Assembly: GCA_943789165.1 (NCBI GenBank)
Contig: CALSTB010000007.1
Span: forward strand, 49,156 to 113,155
Reading direction: 5' to 3'
Length of the DNA stretch: 64,000 nucleotides
Origin: an uncultured Bacteroidia bacterium
Lineage (GTDB): Bacteria > Bacteroidota > Bacteroidia > NS11-12g > UBA9320
The notes beneath the pieces are model-generated. The model was not told the origin of the DNA. It searched no databases and worked only from the letters and a program-made list of their open reading frames with translations. Both the position numbers and the translations under genes were made by a program. How positions within the stretch are numbered: the stretch's first letter is position 1; each line of letters opens with the position of its first letter. Shown here one piece after another: positions 63,631 through 64,000 of the stretch.

Positions 63631-63981
63631 TTATGAGTCTTCTCCATTTACGTTTTTTTTCAAAGTTCTTACCTCTAGGGATAGTTCAGCTACCAGTTCT
63701 TTTAATGAACGGTTTTCCCCCTTGAGCTCTTGAACTTCTGTAGTGCTGGCCTCACGCATGGTATCGCCTGTTAAACGACGTTTGCCTGCTTCCATGAAGT
63801 CTTTGGCCCACTTGTAATAGTTGCCCTGGCTAATACCTTCTTTTCGACATAACTCGGCAATCGTGGTTTCTCCACGCATACCTTCAATAATGATTCTAAT
63901 CTTTTCTTCTGAACTGTAGACCTTTCTAGTCTTTCTTTTTAATTCACTGATCAGTGAACTTGTACTTTTCTTCTTTACCAT
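63631..63981 (-). CDS. IS3-family OrfA (HTH_Tnp_1)
   Basis: A 116-residue protein with a helix-turn-helix (Y-S-S-E-E-K-I-R-I-I-I-E-G near 22, E-L-C-R-K-E-G-I-S-Q-G-N-Y-Y-K-W near 43) and a C-terminal leucine-rich coiled coil (about 85-110) that precedes the frameshift site. It binds the IS ends; its frame ends 11 bases before orfB. Confidence 0.92.
   Translation of the reverse strand: MVKKKSTSSLISELKRKTRKVYSSEEKIRIIIEGMRGETTIAELCRKEGISQGNYYKWAKDFMEAGKRRLTGDTMREASTTEVQELKGENRSLKELVAELSLEVRTLKKNVNGEDS
63653..63660 (-). other. A8 slippery site for -1 frameshifting
   Basis: On the reverse strand AAAAAAAAC occurs near the end of orfA. Shifting back one base here moves translation from the orfA frame into the orfB frame with no stop before its ATG at 63619 (K-R-K-W-R-R-L-I-R-P-K-Y-M), producing the OrfAB transposase typical of IS3 elements. 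Confidence 0.8.
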
Positions 63982-64000
63982 CTCTGGGTGATTTAAAGGG

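Larger units (their letters stand above)
62608..64000 (-). mobile_element. IS3-family insertion sequence, incomplete in window
   Basis: The right end probably starts near 62608 with TGAACT, where the resolvase reading frame loses homology; a partially inverted AGTTCA lies at 62637-62642. orfA and orfB run on the reverse strand and the other end is beyond the window, so the inverted repeats and target duplication cannot be confirmed. The element is otherwise unbroken. Confidence 0.75.

Overview
The window looks like a chromosome segment of a low-GC Bacteroidota bacterium, most likely a flavobacterium-like marine or aquatic lineage. Supporting signs are two proteins with type IX secretion (T9SS) C-terminal sorting domains, a DUF4270 lipoprotein, a TonB receptor with an N-terminal carboxypeptidase-regulatory-like domain, a GldL-like small membrane protein, the short GlgA-like protein next to panC, and promoters of the TTG-N18..21-TAnnTTTG type placed very close to start codons. 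No rRNA, tRNA or CRISPR array was found. TGA is used as a normal stop.

Layout. 0-5.8 kb: housekeeping (Hsp20, AlbA_2-type protein, PurQ, PaaE-like reductase, Asd, AroF). 5.8-13.7 kb: DUF4270 lipoprotein, GlgA-like protein, PanC, two HEAT-repeat alkylation-repair proteins (AlkC-like with its Ig-like tail, and AlkD-like), an HTTM membrane protein and PPK2. 13.8-22 kb: a large T9SS cargo protein, a GbsR/MarR regulator followed by three small membrane proteins and a TIGR01777 epimerase, a histidine kinase and a peptide-type ABC permease. 22-30.7 kb: a reverse-strand envelope operon (hypothetical secreted protein, T9SS cargo protein, lipoprotein, TonB receptor). 30.8-36.1 kb: RsfS divergent from an overlapping BirA-CoaX-OMP-TPR-LptC operon. 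36-43 kb: small accessory genes (DUF1348, sulfatase, HxlR, BLUF photoreceptor, AlkD-like, lipoproteins, DUF2007). 43.2-47.3 kb: DUF368-AroE-FMN glutamate synthase operon. 47.5-48.2 kb: a non-coding array of 160-bp tandem repeats. 48.2-53.5 kb: Wzy-Wzz-Wzx-like surface polysaccharide genes with kynurenine monooxygenase. 53.6-59.3 kb: M1 aminopeptidase, MetK, GlmS. 59.3-64 kb: a mobile or degenerate island (recombinase-like remnant, structured leader, excisionase-like HTH, serine resolvase, IS3-family element running off the window).

The most notable pattern is the concentration of broken reading frames between 33.8 and 42.4 kb: an outer-membrane protein, a TPR protein (two shifts), a sulfatase (shift in an A9 run), a BLUF protein, a small membrane protein (in-frame TGA) and a lipoprotein (in-frame TAA). 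Several more lie in the 59-62 kb island, while most long core genes elsewhere are intact. Most shifts fall in or beside homopolymers, so uncorrected sequencing error, gene decay and phase variation must be separated by raw reads. By contrast, the IS3 element carries a canonical A8 slippery site that fuses its two frames by -1 frameshifting. I saw no unmistakable new biological system; the best candidates for something undescribed are the structured leader of the terminal island and the GbsR-controlled trio of small membrane proteins.
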